From positions 186,001 through 250,000 of the forward strand of contig NZ_QAYE01000008.1 of assembly GCF_003053745.1 (NCBI RefSeq): a stretch of DNA of 64,000 bases. The letters are read 5' to 3'. The position numbers and the translations under genes were made by a program. Below the pieces are notes generated by a model. It made no database searches. It was not told where the DNA came from and worked only from the letters and a program-made list of their open reading frames with translations. This stretch comes from Sphingomonas faeni (GTDB lineage: Bacteria; Pseudomonadota; Alphaproteobacteria; Sphingomonadales; Sphingomonadaceae). Shown here piece after piece: positions 7,662 to 15,023 of the stretch (the first letter of the stretch is position 1; each line of letters begins with the position of its first letter).

Positions 7662-8071
7662 CGCTGACCCCAGGCCAGTACCTGAAGAAGCGCCGTGAGG
7701 CGGCAGGTCTTTCGATCGACGACGTCGCAGAACGCATCGCGACGACGCCACGATGGGCCCAGCACCTCCGCCGCGGTTGGCTCGAGCAGATCGAGAGCGA
7801 CCAGATGCCGGCGACGTTCCGGACGATCGTCGTCCTTCACCAGGTCATGCAGTTCGACCTCGGCGTATTGGTGGCGCTCACGGCCGACGGTTGCGAGGCA
7901 CCTCGCCTGTGCGTCGTTTGCGCCTGCAGTGAGGACGACCCTTGCGTCGGTCATTCCGAGCCGTGCGGATGGGTCGACGTCGAACTCTGCAGCGCGTGCT
8001 TCGCGCACGAACCGGCTGATCGCATCGCCATCATCCGGTCTGCAGCAGCTGCACGCGAGGCCGCGGCATGA
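7658..8071 (+). CDS. XRE helix-turn-helix protein with C-terminal cysteine-rich zinc-binding region
   Basis: 137 residues. Residues 1-65 are a helix-turn-helix of the XRE type (TPGQYLKKRREAAGLSIDDV, then LEQIESDQ, then VVLHQVMQFDLGVL). Residues 85-120 hold seven cysteines and two histidines (LCVVCACSEDDPCVGH, then VELCSACFAH), which look like a small zinc-binding module. Overlaps of four bases at both ends couple it to its neighbours. Probably a DNA-binding regulator of the island's early operon; the zinc module may sense or recruit a partner. Confidence 0.65.
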   Translation: MTLTPGQYLKKRREAAGLSIDDVAERIATTPRWAQHLRRGWLEQIESDQMPATFRTIVVLHQVMQFDLGVLVALTADGCEAPRLCVVCACSEDDPCVGHSEPCGWVDVELCSACFAHEPADRIAIIRSAAAAREAAA

Positions 8072-8250
8072 GCGGCCTGCGCACCGTCCACGCGATCGCC
8101 GTCATTCTGAGCGGCGCGGCGCTCGGCCTGGTCCTGTTCGGATCGGTTCGCCGCGGGATCGCTGTGCTGGCGATCGTCACCATCCTGCTGGCGTGGAGCC
8201 TCGAAGTGCTTCGCGTGGCCATTCAATCCCGTCCGGAGAACAGGCCATGA
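8068..8250 (+). CDS. Small two-span membrane protein (60 aa)
   Basis: 60 residues, ATGA overlap with the preceding gene and again with the next. Two hydrophobic stretches, VHAIAVILSGAALGLVLFG and IAVLAIVTILLAWSLEVL, separated by a short basic turn (SVRRG), predict a helical hairpin in the inner membrane with a basic C-terminal tail. Function unknown. The tight overlaps and clean membrane pattern make it likely to be real. Confidence 0.6.
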   Translation: MSGLRTVHAIAVILSGAALGLVLFGSVRRGIAVLAIVTILLAWSLEVLRVAIQSRPENRP

Positions 8251-8501
8251 TGCAGAAGCTCAAGTTCGAACCGACGTTCCGCTCAAGTGATCAGCGCCTG
8301 CGCTACGCCGAGATCCATGACCATGATTGCGACTGCGCCACCTGCGCACCGTACGTCCCCAGCGATCCCGATCGGCTAACCGCCGTTCATATGGGCAAGC
8401 TCGCCTGCCTCGGCGTACTCGTCGGATCTGCGATCATGTTCGTGATCGATCCGGCCGGCGCCAGCGCCGCGCTGCTTGCTACAGTCGGCATCGGCCTGTG
8501 A
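8247..8501 (+). CDS. Small hypothetical membrane protein with CxCxxC motif (84 aa)
   Basis: 84 residues starting at the ATG overlapping the previous stop (a second ATG follows immediately). The N-terminal half is polar, with HDHDCDCATCAPYVP, a possible metal site. The C-terminal half contains a hydrophobic segment, ACLGVLVGSAIMFVI, followed by GASAALLATVGIG. It is hidden inside a longer artificial frame that begins in the upstream gene. The four-base overlap and the shift to amino-acid-like composition mark the true start. Function unknown. Confidence 0.55.
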   Translation: MMQKLKFEPTFRSSDQRLRYAEIHDHDCDCATCAPYVPSDPDRLTAVHMGKLACLGVLVGSAIMFVIDPAGASAALLATVGIGL

Positions 8502-8502
8502 C

Positions 8503-8724
8503 GTGGCTCGCGCGCCCGCCCGAGCGGCTTCAGCCGCACAATGCGTATTCAGCCACGGCGATCGCGTCGTCTTTCTCGGTCAGGGCCAACGCCGCGGCCA
8601 GCACGGGGATGCGCTGTCACCCCGTCGCGAGTTCGCTGGCGTTCGGTTCGATGACGGTGAGCGTATCCTTTGCCTCACAGCGGCTCTCCATCCGATACCG
8701 CGCCGACCGCCCCCTATGTTCTGA
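8503..8724 (+). CDS. Possible small protein from a GTG start (73 aa)
   Basis: A GTG at 8503, one base after the preceding stop codon, opens a 73-residue frame. It contains a plausible protein core (FSHGDRVVFLGQGQRR, then FAGVRFDDGERILCLTAAL). An overlapping frame (GTG at 8498) runs through the same DNA to 9067 but has an arginine/serine-rich shadow-like composition until about 8810. No Shine-Dalgarno sequence is seen, so translation would depend on coupling. Moderate to low confidence. Confidence 0.4.
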   Translation: MARAPARAASAAQCVFSHGDRVVFLGQGQRRGQHGDALSPRREFAGVRFDDGERILCLTAALHPIPRRPPPMF

Positions 8725-8770
8725 TGCGACCGACACCCCGCCGCGACGCTTCGAAGCGCAGGCAACGAAC

Positions 8771-8790
8771 TGTGCCGCAAAAGCGGCACA
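8771..8790. promoter_or_regulatory. Perfect palindrome, probable operator or hairpin
   Basis: TGTGCCGC and GCGGCACA, separated by AAAA, form a perfect 8-bp inverted repeat 20 bases before the start of the next gene. No T-run follows. It could be an operator for one of the island helix-turn-helix proteins or a translational hairpin. Confidence 0.4.
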
Positions 8791-8809
8791 GCGCGGGTTC
8801 CCTATCGGA

Positions 8810-9067
8810 ATGGGCCGGATGATGGGTTTGGAGACCGCGGCGACCTTGATGGGCGGAAAGGTCCAGCTCGCTGAGGAACTGGCCATACAGCCCCGTCCGC
8901 TGCGTGCCAAGCTCTCGGCCGATCGCGGCGTGTCCAATGTTGATTTGATGCTCGCGGCCGGTGCCTTGGAGGCGCGCGCCGCGAGGATGATCGAGCACGC
9001 AAGCAAGCTCCGGATCGAGGCCGCTGCCGGCATTGCTCCCCATGCTTCCAAGCCCTGCGAAAGGTGA
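8810..9067 (+). CDS. Small conserved-type island protein, probable DNA-binding (85 aa)
   Basis: 85 residues from the ATG at 8810 (ATGs at 8819 and 8822 are alternatives). The sequence GLETAATLMGGKVQLAEELA, then RPLRAKLSADRGVSNVDLML, then ARAARMIEHASKLRIEAA reads as three helices with a helix-turn-helix-like middle. This arrangement is typical of small phage-island regulators. It is seven bases upstream of the AlpA-like gene and likely in one transcript with it. No closer assignment is possible by eye. Confidence 0.55.
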   Translation: MGRMMGLETAATLMGGKVQLAEELAIQPRPLRAKLSADRGVSNVDLMLAAGALEARAARMIEHASKLRIEAAAGIAPHASKPCER

Positions 9068-9073
9068 ACGCTG

Positions 9074-9277
9074 ATGTCCGCCAGCAATACAGCGACCGGC
9101 CGCTACTTACGCTTGCCCGACGTGCTTAGCGAAACCGGCCTCGGCAAGACGACTATCTACCATCTGATCGGCGAGGGCGCGTTCCCGAAGCCCGTGAAGA
9201 TATCGAGTCGCGCGGTGGCTTGGCGCGAGGGCGCGATCGAAGCCTGGAAGGCTGATCGGCAAGCCCAGCCGGAATAG
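9074..9277 (+). CDS. AlpA-family transcriptional regulator / excisionase-like
   Basis: 67 residues with the AlpA/MerR-like winged helix: RYLRLPDVLSETGLGKTTIY, then HLIGEGAFPKPVKI, then AVAWREGAIEAWKADR. AlpA proteins activate integrase or act as excisionase-type factors in cryptic prophages. Here it is the last gene of the right arm. No integrase is visible in the window, so the integrase must lie left of position 1 or be lost. The family call is solid; the partner is unknown. Confidence 0.8.
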   Translation: MSASNTATGRYLRLPDVLSETGLGKTTIYHLIGEGAFPKPVKISSRAVAWREGAIEAWKADRQAQPE

Positions 9278-9706
9278 CGGCATTTTCAATGTGGGGGCAT
9301 CGTCGGGGGGCACCGGCGCCCCCTCACCTCAAAATCTAGCGTGATTTCAAAGGGTTTACCGATGCAGTTTGCGACGTACTCAGGGAGCCATTTTCCAGCC
9401 GGACAAGTCCTCGCTTCTTCGCGAGATGCCGGCAGGCCGGAACCCCCTTTGCAATTGTGTTTAGCCCGTTGCTGGCATTCTCGCGACAGCGTCTGACTTG
9501 CTCTTCGAGCAGAGGTCGAGGACTGAGCCCAAGATCTAACTCAGGCGAAACACGGTTACGATCGACAGGATTGGGCGGCATTCCCGCAAATACTTAAATG
9601 TTACCGACACTTAGGTATGGCGAACATTTTTTAGTTCATGAAACTTATTTCATGTTAAGATACTTTGTGGTTTAGGATGAAGTCTTACTCAAACAGTGGA
9701 GATTTC
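9278..9706. other. Gene-free junction between island and core chromosome
   Basis: About 430 bases with no convincing gene. It starts with a GC hairpin (GGGGGC at 9306-9311, GCCCCC at 9318-9323) after alpA that could help termination. A minus-strand frame at 9336-9581 (81 codons) has no ribosome binding site or recognisable pattern. From about 9590 the DNA turns strongly A/T-rich and should hold the promoter of the small secreted protein gene at 9707. An attachment site may lie here, but its partner copy is outside the window. Confidence 0.5.
9637..9654. promoter_or_regulatory. A/T-rich inverted repeat upstream of small secreted-protein gene
   Basis: CATGAAA and TTTCATG, four bases apart, form a perfect 7-bp inverted repeat about 53 bases upstream of the ATG at 9707, within the A/T-rich promoter region. 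This is a candidate operator; no cognate regulator is identified. Confidence 0.35.
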
Positions 9707-9958
9707 ATGTTTATTAAGTCACTTACCACGGCATCGGCTGGCCTCATGCTGCTCGCCGCTCCGGTTGCCGCGAACGCAGCCTCGGCCAACCCAGCATCCA
9801 GCCTCTCGACGATCCAGTCGGCACGCGCCGGCACGCCGACCGTCAAGAAGTCCAAGGTCGCCGACGGTGGTTTCATCATCATCGCTCTTGCCGCCGTTGC
9901 GGTCGGTGGCGGTCTGTATCTCGCGATCGACGATGGCGACGATTCCGACAGCAACTAA
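9707..9958 (+). CDS. Small secreted/inner-membrane protein of sphingomonad type (83 aa)
   Basis: The ATG at 9707 has GGAG five bases upstream. Residues 1-26 are a Sec signal peptide ending in VAANAASA. A basic KKSK stretch precedes a second hydrophobic segment (GGFIIIALAAVAVGGGLYLA), and the tail is acidic (DDGDDSDSN). Short proteins with this signal, linker, hydrophobic segment and acidic-serine tail plan recur in sphingomonads with no assigned function (family knowledge, from memory). A strong A/T-rich promoter region and a hairpin behind it suggest a single, well-expressed gene. Confidence 0.65.
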   Translation: MFIKSLTTASAGLMLLAAPVAANAASANPASSLSTIQSARAGTPTVKKSKVADGGFIIIALAAVAVGGGLYLAIDDGDDSDSN

Positions 9959-9962
9959 TCTG

Positions 9963-9989
9963 TTGGACCGGTGTCATGCACCGGTCCAA
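9963..9989 (+). terminator. Stem-loop terminator candidate
   Basis: An 11-bp perfect stem (TTGGACCGGTG, loop TCATG, CACCGGTCCAA) begins four bases after the stop of the small secreted-protein gene. It lacks a long T-run, so it may act as an mRNA 3' end stabiliser as well as a terminator. Confidence 0.55.
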
Positions 9990-10193
9990 TCGACCTGGGC
10001 TCGGCTGAAGCCACGTCGAAACACGGACGTCATTGCCGTTGGCTCTCAAAAAGCGCTGAACTACCTATAATCGTCGCGGCGACACGCGCGCCCTGCTCGA
10101 TCCGACGATGCTCCCCGATGGCTTTATTCGTGCGTCGCGCGCCGATTTGATACTATGCGGTCCTGCACGCGGAAAACGGGGCGAGGGTTCGGA

Positions 10194-11672
10194 ATGGTCG
10201 ATGCAGTGATAGTCCGCGCAGGCGACAGCGTCGCGACCCTGTTGCGCGACGGCGACATCGGCGACCGGATCGATACCGGCGACGCCGTGCTTACCCTGAC
10301 GCAAGCCGTTCCGCGCGGCCACAAGATCGCACTCGACGCTATCGCGCCTGGGGCGGACGTAACGAAGTACGGCTATTCGATCGGGCGGGCGACGGACGCC
10401 ATCGCGCCGGGCGATCATGTCCACAGCCAGAACCTGTCGACCGGATTGGCCGGCACGCTCGATTACGGTTTCGCCCCAACGGACGAGCCGGTCGCGGCAT
10501 CCTCCCGCAGTACGACCTTCAACGGTTTCGTTCGGCCCGACGGCCGGGTCGGCACGCGCAACGAGATCTGGATACTCCCCACCGTCGGGTGCGTCGCGCG
10601 GACCGCCGAGCGGATCGCCGCCAGGGCCGGGGCGACCTTGGCCGGCAAGGTCGACGGCGTCCACGCGTTCAGCCACCCGCACGGCTGTTCGCAGCTCGGC
10701 CACGATCTCGACGGCACGCGCCAGATCCTCGCGAGCCTCGCCTGCCACCCCAATGCCGGCGGGGTTCTGATCGTCGGGCTCGGGTGCGAGGAGAACCAGA
10801 TCAACGCGCTGGTCGAGGCGATCCCCGCATGGCGGCGCCCGGCGATCCGCACGCTGACGGCACAGCTGAGCGTCGACGAGGTCGAGGAAGGCATCGCGCT
10901 GGTCGAGGAACTGGCGGAGCTGGCGGCCTGCGAACGGCAGGAGGTCGGGCTCGATCGGCTCGTGCTCGGTGTGAAGTGCGGCGGGTCCGACGGCTTGTCG
11001 GGGCTGACCGCCAACCCGCTGGTGGGCCGGATGAGCGACGAGGTCGTCGGCGCCGGCGGCCGCGTGGTGTTCACCGAGATCCCCGAGATGTTCGGCGCGG
11101 AACAGGCGCTGATGAACCGCGCTGCCGACGTATCGGTGTTCGATGCGATCGTCGGCGTCGTGAACGGCTTCAAGCAATATTTCATCGACCACGGCGAGCC
11201 GGTGTCGGAGAACCCCTCCCCCGGCAACGTCGTTGGCGGGATCACGACGCTGGAGGAAAAGTCGCTAGGCGCCGTGCAGAAAGCCGGCCGATCGCCGATC
11301 GTCGACGTCATCGGCTATGGCGCGCAGGCACGGACCGACGGGCTGACGATGCTGGAGGCGCCCGGCAACGACGCGGTATCCTCGACAGCCCTCGCCGCCG
11401 CCGGCGCGACCGTGATCCTGTTCACGACCGGACGTGGCACCCCGCTCGGCTTTCCCGTACCGACGATCAAGATCGCGTCGAACACCGACCTTGCACAGCG
11501 CAAGCCGGGCTGGATCGATTTCGACGCCGGGCAGGTGCTCGACCAGGGGTTCGCCTCGGCCGAAACGGCGCTGCTCGACTGCATCGCCGCGATCGCATCG
11601 GGCCGCGAGACCGCCGCCGAGCGCAATGGCGAACGCGAGATCGCGATCTGGAAACGTGGAGTAACGCTTTGA
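10194..11672 (+). CDS. uxaA: Altronate dehydratase
   Basis: 492 residues from the ATG at 10194, preceded by GAGGG. The N-terminal ~90 residues are a SAF-type domain (GDSVATLLRDGDIGDRI, then VPRGHKIALDAI). The long C-terminal domain carries the UxaA/GarD signatures GRVGTRNEIWILPTVGC, HPHGCSQLG, LGVKCGGSDGLSG and FTEIPEMFGAEQ. It removes water from D-altronate to give 2-keto-3-deoxygluconate in galacturonate catabolism, in the cytoplasm, with an iron centre in the family. Its stop overlaps the start of the following reductase, so the two are translationally coupled. Galactarate dehydratase is the main alternative but is less likely next to a hexuronate reductase. Confidence 0.88.
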   Translation: MVDAVIVRAGDSVATLLRDGDIGDRIDTGDAVLTLTQAVPRGHKIALDAIAPGADVTKYGYSIGRATDAIAPGDHVHSQNLSTGLAGTLDYGFAPTDEPVAASSRSTTFNGFVRPDGRVGTRNEIWILPTVGCVARTAERIAARAGATLAGKVDGVHAFSHPHGCSQLGHDLDGTRQILASLACHPNAGGVLIVGLGCEENQINALVEAIPAWRRPAIRTLTAQLSVDEVEEGIALVEELAELAACERQEVGLDRLVLGVKCGGSDGLSGLTANPLVGRMSDEVVGAGGRVVFTEIPEMFGAEQALMNRAADVSVFDAIVGVVNGFKQYFIDHGEPVSENPSPGNVVGGITTLEEKSLGAVQKAGRSPIVDVIGYGAQARTDGLTMLEAPGNDAVSSTALAAAGATVILFTTGRGTPLGFPVPTIKIASNTDLAQRKPGWIDFDAGQVLDQGFASAETALLDCIAAIASGRETAAERNGEREIAIWKRGVTL

Positions 11673-13105
11673 CACGACTGACCCATGCGACGCTCGACAA
11701 ACTGCCGACGACGATCGAGAGCCCCCGAGGCCGCGCGATGCCCTCGATCGGCATCGTTCATTTCGGGCCGGGCGCATTCCACCGCGCGCATCAGGCGGCG
11801 TATATCGACGCGCTGTTGGGTGATGACCCACGCTGGGGCATCGCCGCAGTCTCGATGCGCAGCAAGCGGACGGTCGCCGCGCTCGCCGAGCAGGACGGGC
11901 TCTATACGCTCGCGATCCGCGACGCCGAATCGTCGAACCGCGTGATCGGCGCGCATCGCCGGTTCCTCGGGCCCGACGACGCGGCCGAAACGCACGCACT
12001 GCTCGCCGATCCCGCGGTCCGTCTGGTGACGTCGACCGTCACTGAAAAGGGCTATTGCCTCGCCGCCGACGGCACACTCGACCTGTCGCACGCCGATATC
12101 GTCCATGATCTTGCGGGGACTGACACGCCGCGCAGCCTGGTCGGATGGCTGGTCGCAGGCCTCGCCGCGCGCCGAAATGCGCGGATCGGGTCGTTCGTAC
12201 CGATGCCGTGCGACAATCTCGCCAACAACGGCGCCAAGCTCCACGCCGCCCTGGTCGCCTTCGCCCGCGTGGGCGGCACGGATCTGGCGGACTGGATTGC
12301 CGGCGAAGTGCGGGTGCCGTCGACGATGGTCGATTCGATCACGCCCGCGTCCGACGCTGCGCTCTACGACGATGTGGCCGAGGCGATCGGGCTCGAAGAC
12401 CTCGCCGCGGTCCAACGCGAATCCTTTGCCCAGTGGGTGATCGAGGACATCGGCACGCCGCTCGGCCCCGACCTTGCATCGGTCGGCGCGACCATTACGA
12501 CGGATGTCGCCAGCTACGAGAAGGCGAAGCTGCGGATTCTTAACGGCGCGCATTCGACGCTTGCCTATGTCGGCCTGCTCCGCGGCGCGGCGAGCGTGGC
12601 GGACGCCATGAACGATGCGGCGCTCGCGGGGTTCGTCGATGCGATGATCCGCGACGACATCATCCCGATGCTAGCCCACACCCCCGGCCTCGACCTGGAT
12701 GCCTACCGCGCCGCCGTGCTCCAGCGGTTCCGCAACCCGGTCATCGTCCACCGGCTCGACCAGATCGCGCAGGACGGATCGCAGAAGCTGCCCTACCGGC
12801 TGGGCGATACACTTGTCGCAAACCGCCGCGCGGGTCGCATGCCCAAGGGCGTCGTCACCGCGCTCGGCGCGTGGGTAGCGTTCCTGATGCAACGTGCCCG
12901 CGACAATATCCCGGTCGTCGATCCAGCCGGCGATCGCCTAGCGGACGCGGCACGCGATGGAACGCCGACCGAAATCGTCGCGCGCCTGATCAACTCGGGA
13001 CTGGGCTTCCCACCCGAACTCCGCGACGACGCAGCCGCCCGGTCCGCGATCGCCGATGCGGCGGAACGGATCAGCCGCGGCGACTGGTCGGGCGTGAACC
13101 TCTAG
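11669..13105 (+). CDS. Fructuronate/tagaturonate reductase, mannitol dehydrogenase family
   Basis: 478 residues from a TTG start overlapping the uxaA stop (TTGA), with GTGGAG eight bases upstream. A later ATG would cut into the Rossmann strand. GIVHFGPGAFHRAHQAAY is the NAD-binding start of the UxuB type; SFVPMPCDNLANNG and AKLRILNGAHSTLAYVG carry the family substrate and catalytic lysine regions. It reduces D-fructuronate to D-mannonate, or D-tagaturonate to D-altronate. The sequence looks more UxuB-like, while coupling to an altronate dehydratase argues for tagaturonate reductase. It shares a CTAG stop overlap with the convergent lactonase gene. Confidence 0.85.
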   Translation: MTRLTHATLDKLPTTIESPRGRAMPSIGIVHFGPGAFHRAHQAAYIDALLGDDPRWGIAAVSMRSKRTVAALAEQDGLYTLAIRDAESSNRVIGAHRRFLGPDDAAETHALLADPAVRLVTSTVTEKGYCLAADGTLDLSHADIVHDLAGTDTPRSLVGWLVAGLAARRNARIGSFVPMPCDNLANNGAKLHAALVAFARVGGTDLADWIAGEVRVPSTMVDSITPASDAALYDDVAEAIGLEDLAAVQRESFAQWVIEDIGTPLGPDLASVGATITTDVASYEKAKLRILNGAHSTLAYVGLLRGAASVADAMNDAALAGFVDAMIRDDIIPMLAHTPGLDLDAYRAAVLQRFRNPVIVHRLDQIAQDGSQKLPYRLGDTLVANRRAGRMPKGVVTALGAWVAFLMQRARDNIPVVDPAGDRLADAARDGTPTEIVARLINSGLGFPPELRDDAAARSAIADAAERISRGDWSGVNL

Positions 13106-13944
13106 ACCCCATACGCCGCCCGAGCATTGCCGCCGAAGATCGCGTCCCGCGCCTCCGGGCAAGCGCGCGTGACGAACCCGTCGATCAGGTCGACGACCTG
13201 GCGATACTCGGCGGCAAGGCGGCAGACCGGCCAGTCGGAGCCGAATATCAGCCGATCGGGCCCGAAGCACGCAAGCAGGTGGTCGAGATACCGCGCGATC
13301 TGGTCCGCCGTCCACGTCGCGTGATCCGCCTCCGTGACGAGCCCGGATATCTTGCAATAAAGCGGCGGCACCTGCGCCATGTCGGCGATCGCGTCCGCCC
13401 AGGGCTGCCAACCGCCATGCGCGATGTCGGGCTTCGCAGCGTGATCGAGGATTAGCCGCGGCGCCGTCGAACGCCCCGCCGCGACCAGATCGCAGAAGCG
13501 ACGGACATGGATCGCCTGGCGGGGTTTGACGAGAATGTCGTAGCTCAAACCGCGCTCGACCGTAGCCCGCACCCCGCGCACGAAGTCGGGTGTCAGCAGG
13601 AAATCGTCGTCCGGCTCGTCTTGGACGATATGCCGAAACCCAACGAGTTTGGAAGATCCCGACCAAGTCTCCAGCCGCTCGGCAATATCGCCGGCCCGCA
13701 GATCGATCCAGCCGACCACGCCCATGATGCGCGGATGCGCAGCCGCGAGCTCCAGCAGCCAGTTGGTCTCGGCCTCGGTCTGCCGCGCCTGTACCGCGAT
13801 ACAGCCGTCGATCGCGGCGCCGTCCAACAATGGCATCAGATCGGCAGCCGAAAAGTCGCGAGCGAGCACGCTGTCGCGATCGATCCAGTCGAATGCAGAC
13901 GGCGAATAGGTCCAGAAATGCTGGTGCGCATCAATACGAGTCAC
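13102..13944 (-). CDS. Amidohydrolase-family sugar lactonase (L-fuconolactonase-like, COG3618)
   Basis: 280 residues from a GTG at 13944 with GGGAGAG just upstream; a longer frame from 14004 adds a non-family tail. The start TRIDAHQHFWTYSP gives the HxH metal motif. LILDHAAKPDI and IFGSDWPVC supply the later histidine and aspartate of the amidohydrolase_2 TIM barrel. Family members hydrolyse L-fucono-, L-rhamnono- or galactarolactones. The L-fucose operon at 27-32 kb lacks exactly this step, so I infer an L-fucono-lactonase. A role with the hexuronate genes next door is the alternative. Confidence 0.75.
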   Translation of the reverse strand: MTRIDAHQHFWTYSPSAFDWIDRDSVLARDFSAADLMPLLDGAAIDGCIAVQARQTEAETNWLLELAAAHPRIMGVVGWIDLRAGDIAERLETWSGSSKLVGFRHIVQDEPDDDFLLTPDFVRGVRATVERGLSYDILVKPRQAIHVRRFCDLVAAGRSTAPRLILDHAAKPDIAHGGWQPWADAIADMAQVPPLYCKISGLVTEADHATWTADQIARYLDHLLACFGPDRLIFGSDWPVCRLAAEYRQVVDLIDGFVTRACPEARDAIFGGNARAAYGV

Positions 13945-14046
13945 GCCGCGATTCTCTCCCGGTTGGTAGGCTGTGTCTGCATTCGAAGAACGTACCGCGT
14001 ACACGCCGGCGCAGCAATCGGACCGACGTGTTGCTTTGACCGAGCG

Positions 14047-14115
14047 CTACTTCGCGACGACCGCCGGCATGAAAATATAGCCGTTGCCGCGGACCGTCCG
14101 GATGATCTCCGTTCT
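14047..14115 (-). pseudogene. Remnant: C-terminal end of an OmpR-family response regulator
   Basis: A 22-codon open stretch on the minus strand ends in TAG at 14047 and reads EIIRTVRGNGYIF followed by MPAVVAK. This is the hallmark end of an OmpR/PhoB winged helix (xIRTVRGxGY). An in-frame TAA at 14116-14118 lies directly upstream and no start codon or further homology is visible. It therefore looks like the tail of a gene deleted from this locus rather than a functional gene. Confidence 0.6.
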
Positions 14116-14195
14116 TTAAATACCATCACGACCATCGACGCGTTTCCCGGCACGATGGTTGCACCAGACACCAGTCGGCGCTAGCGGCATTCCCC

Positions 14196-15023
14196 ATGTC
14201 GACGCCCGCCAAACCGCACGTTAAACCCTTGAACTGGCTCCAGCCTTTGGAGGGCCTGCGGATACTGAAGCGGGGCGACGTGCCGATCACGCGAGTTCAG
14301 GTGTACGGCCAGCGATGCAGCGGGACCAACCTCGTCACGCGCGCGATCGAGGCGAACATGCCGAGCGTGACGATCACCGAGGATTTCGGCTTCAAGCACT
14401 GGTTCGTGCCGCCGCAGACGTTGTTCGTGAAGGATACGCTGGTGCTGGTCGTCGCCCGCGATGCGTTCGACTGGACCCGTAGCCTTCACCGCCAGCCATG
14501 GCACGCGCACCCGGACCTCAAGGCGGAGCCGTTCGACGTGTTCATCCGCAGCCAGTGGCACAGTTATTGGGACGATCATTTCGGTCCCATCGAGCCGGGG
14601 CATCCGATGCAGGGCGACGAGATGCTGCACGAGCGCGATCCGGAAACCGGCGAACGCTTCGCCAATTGCATCGCCAAGCGCACCGCGAAGCTCCGCCACT
14701 GGGCGTCGTTGACCAACCGGACGCACAACGTCGCGTTGCTCGGCTATGATGCGTTCGCGCGCGCTCCGTCGGCGTTCGTCGAGGCGTTGTCCGAGGCGAC
14801 CGGGATCCCGCGGCGCGAAGAATATGTGCCGATCACCAGCTACAAGGGACAAGGCTATGCGCCCTACGTTCCGACGGCTTATCCCGAACTCGCGCCTGCT
14901 GATGCCGAACACATCACCGCGTGGCTCGATCCCGAGGTCGAGGCTGCGTTCGGGTTGAGCGCCGAATATACTAATCGATATCAGTCGCCATCGGAGGCCG
15001 GATCGGTACAACGTTCGGCATGA
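14196..15023 (+). CDS. Sulfotransferase-superfamily-like protein
   Basis: 275 residues. VYGQRCSGTNLVTRAI near residues 37-52 resembles the 5'-phosphosulfate-binding P-loop of sulfotransferases, and LVLVVARDAFDWTRSLHRQP resembles their 3'-phosphate region (RDP-like). The middle is aromatic and histidine-rich. No signal peptide, so cytoplasmic. The stop overlaps the next gene, a glycosyltransferase, by four bases, suggesting that the pair builds or modifies one glycan. True sulfation activity cannot be asserted, since many such bacterial proteins are uncharacterised. Confidence 0.6.
   Translation: MSTPAKPHVKPLNWLQPLEGLRILKRGDVPITRVQVYGQRCSGTNLVTRAIEANMPSVTITEDFGFKHWFVPPQTLFVKDTLVLVVARDAFDWTRSLHRQPWHAHPDLKAEPFDVFIRSQWHSYWDDHFGPIEPGHPMQGDEMLHERDPETGERFANCIAKRTAKLRHWASLTNRTHNVALLGYDAFARAPSAFVEALSEATGIPRREEYVPITSYKGQGYAPYVPTAYPELAPADAEHITAWLDPEVEAAFGLSAEYTNRYQSPSEAGSVQRSA

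Noticed and set aside
9306..9323. GC hairpin after alpA as an intrinsic terminator.
   Set aside because: Stem is short with a mismatch and there is no T-run; mentioned only in the junction entry.
9336..9581. An 81-codon minus-strand frame in the island-core junction.
   Set aside because: No ribosome binding site and no protein-like pattern; kept only as part of the junction description.
10589..11668. Upstream part of an 838-codon frame that includes the hexuronate reductase.
   Set aside because: It lies entirely inside uxaA in another frame; the real reductase begins at the TTG at 11669.
14005..14195. Possible longer response-regulator gene around the OmpR-like tail.
   Set aside because: An in-frame stop lies directly upstream of the conserved tail and no receiver domain is found in any frame.
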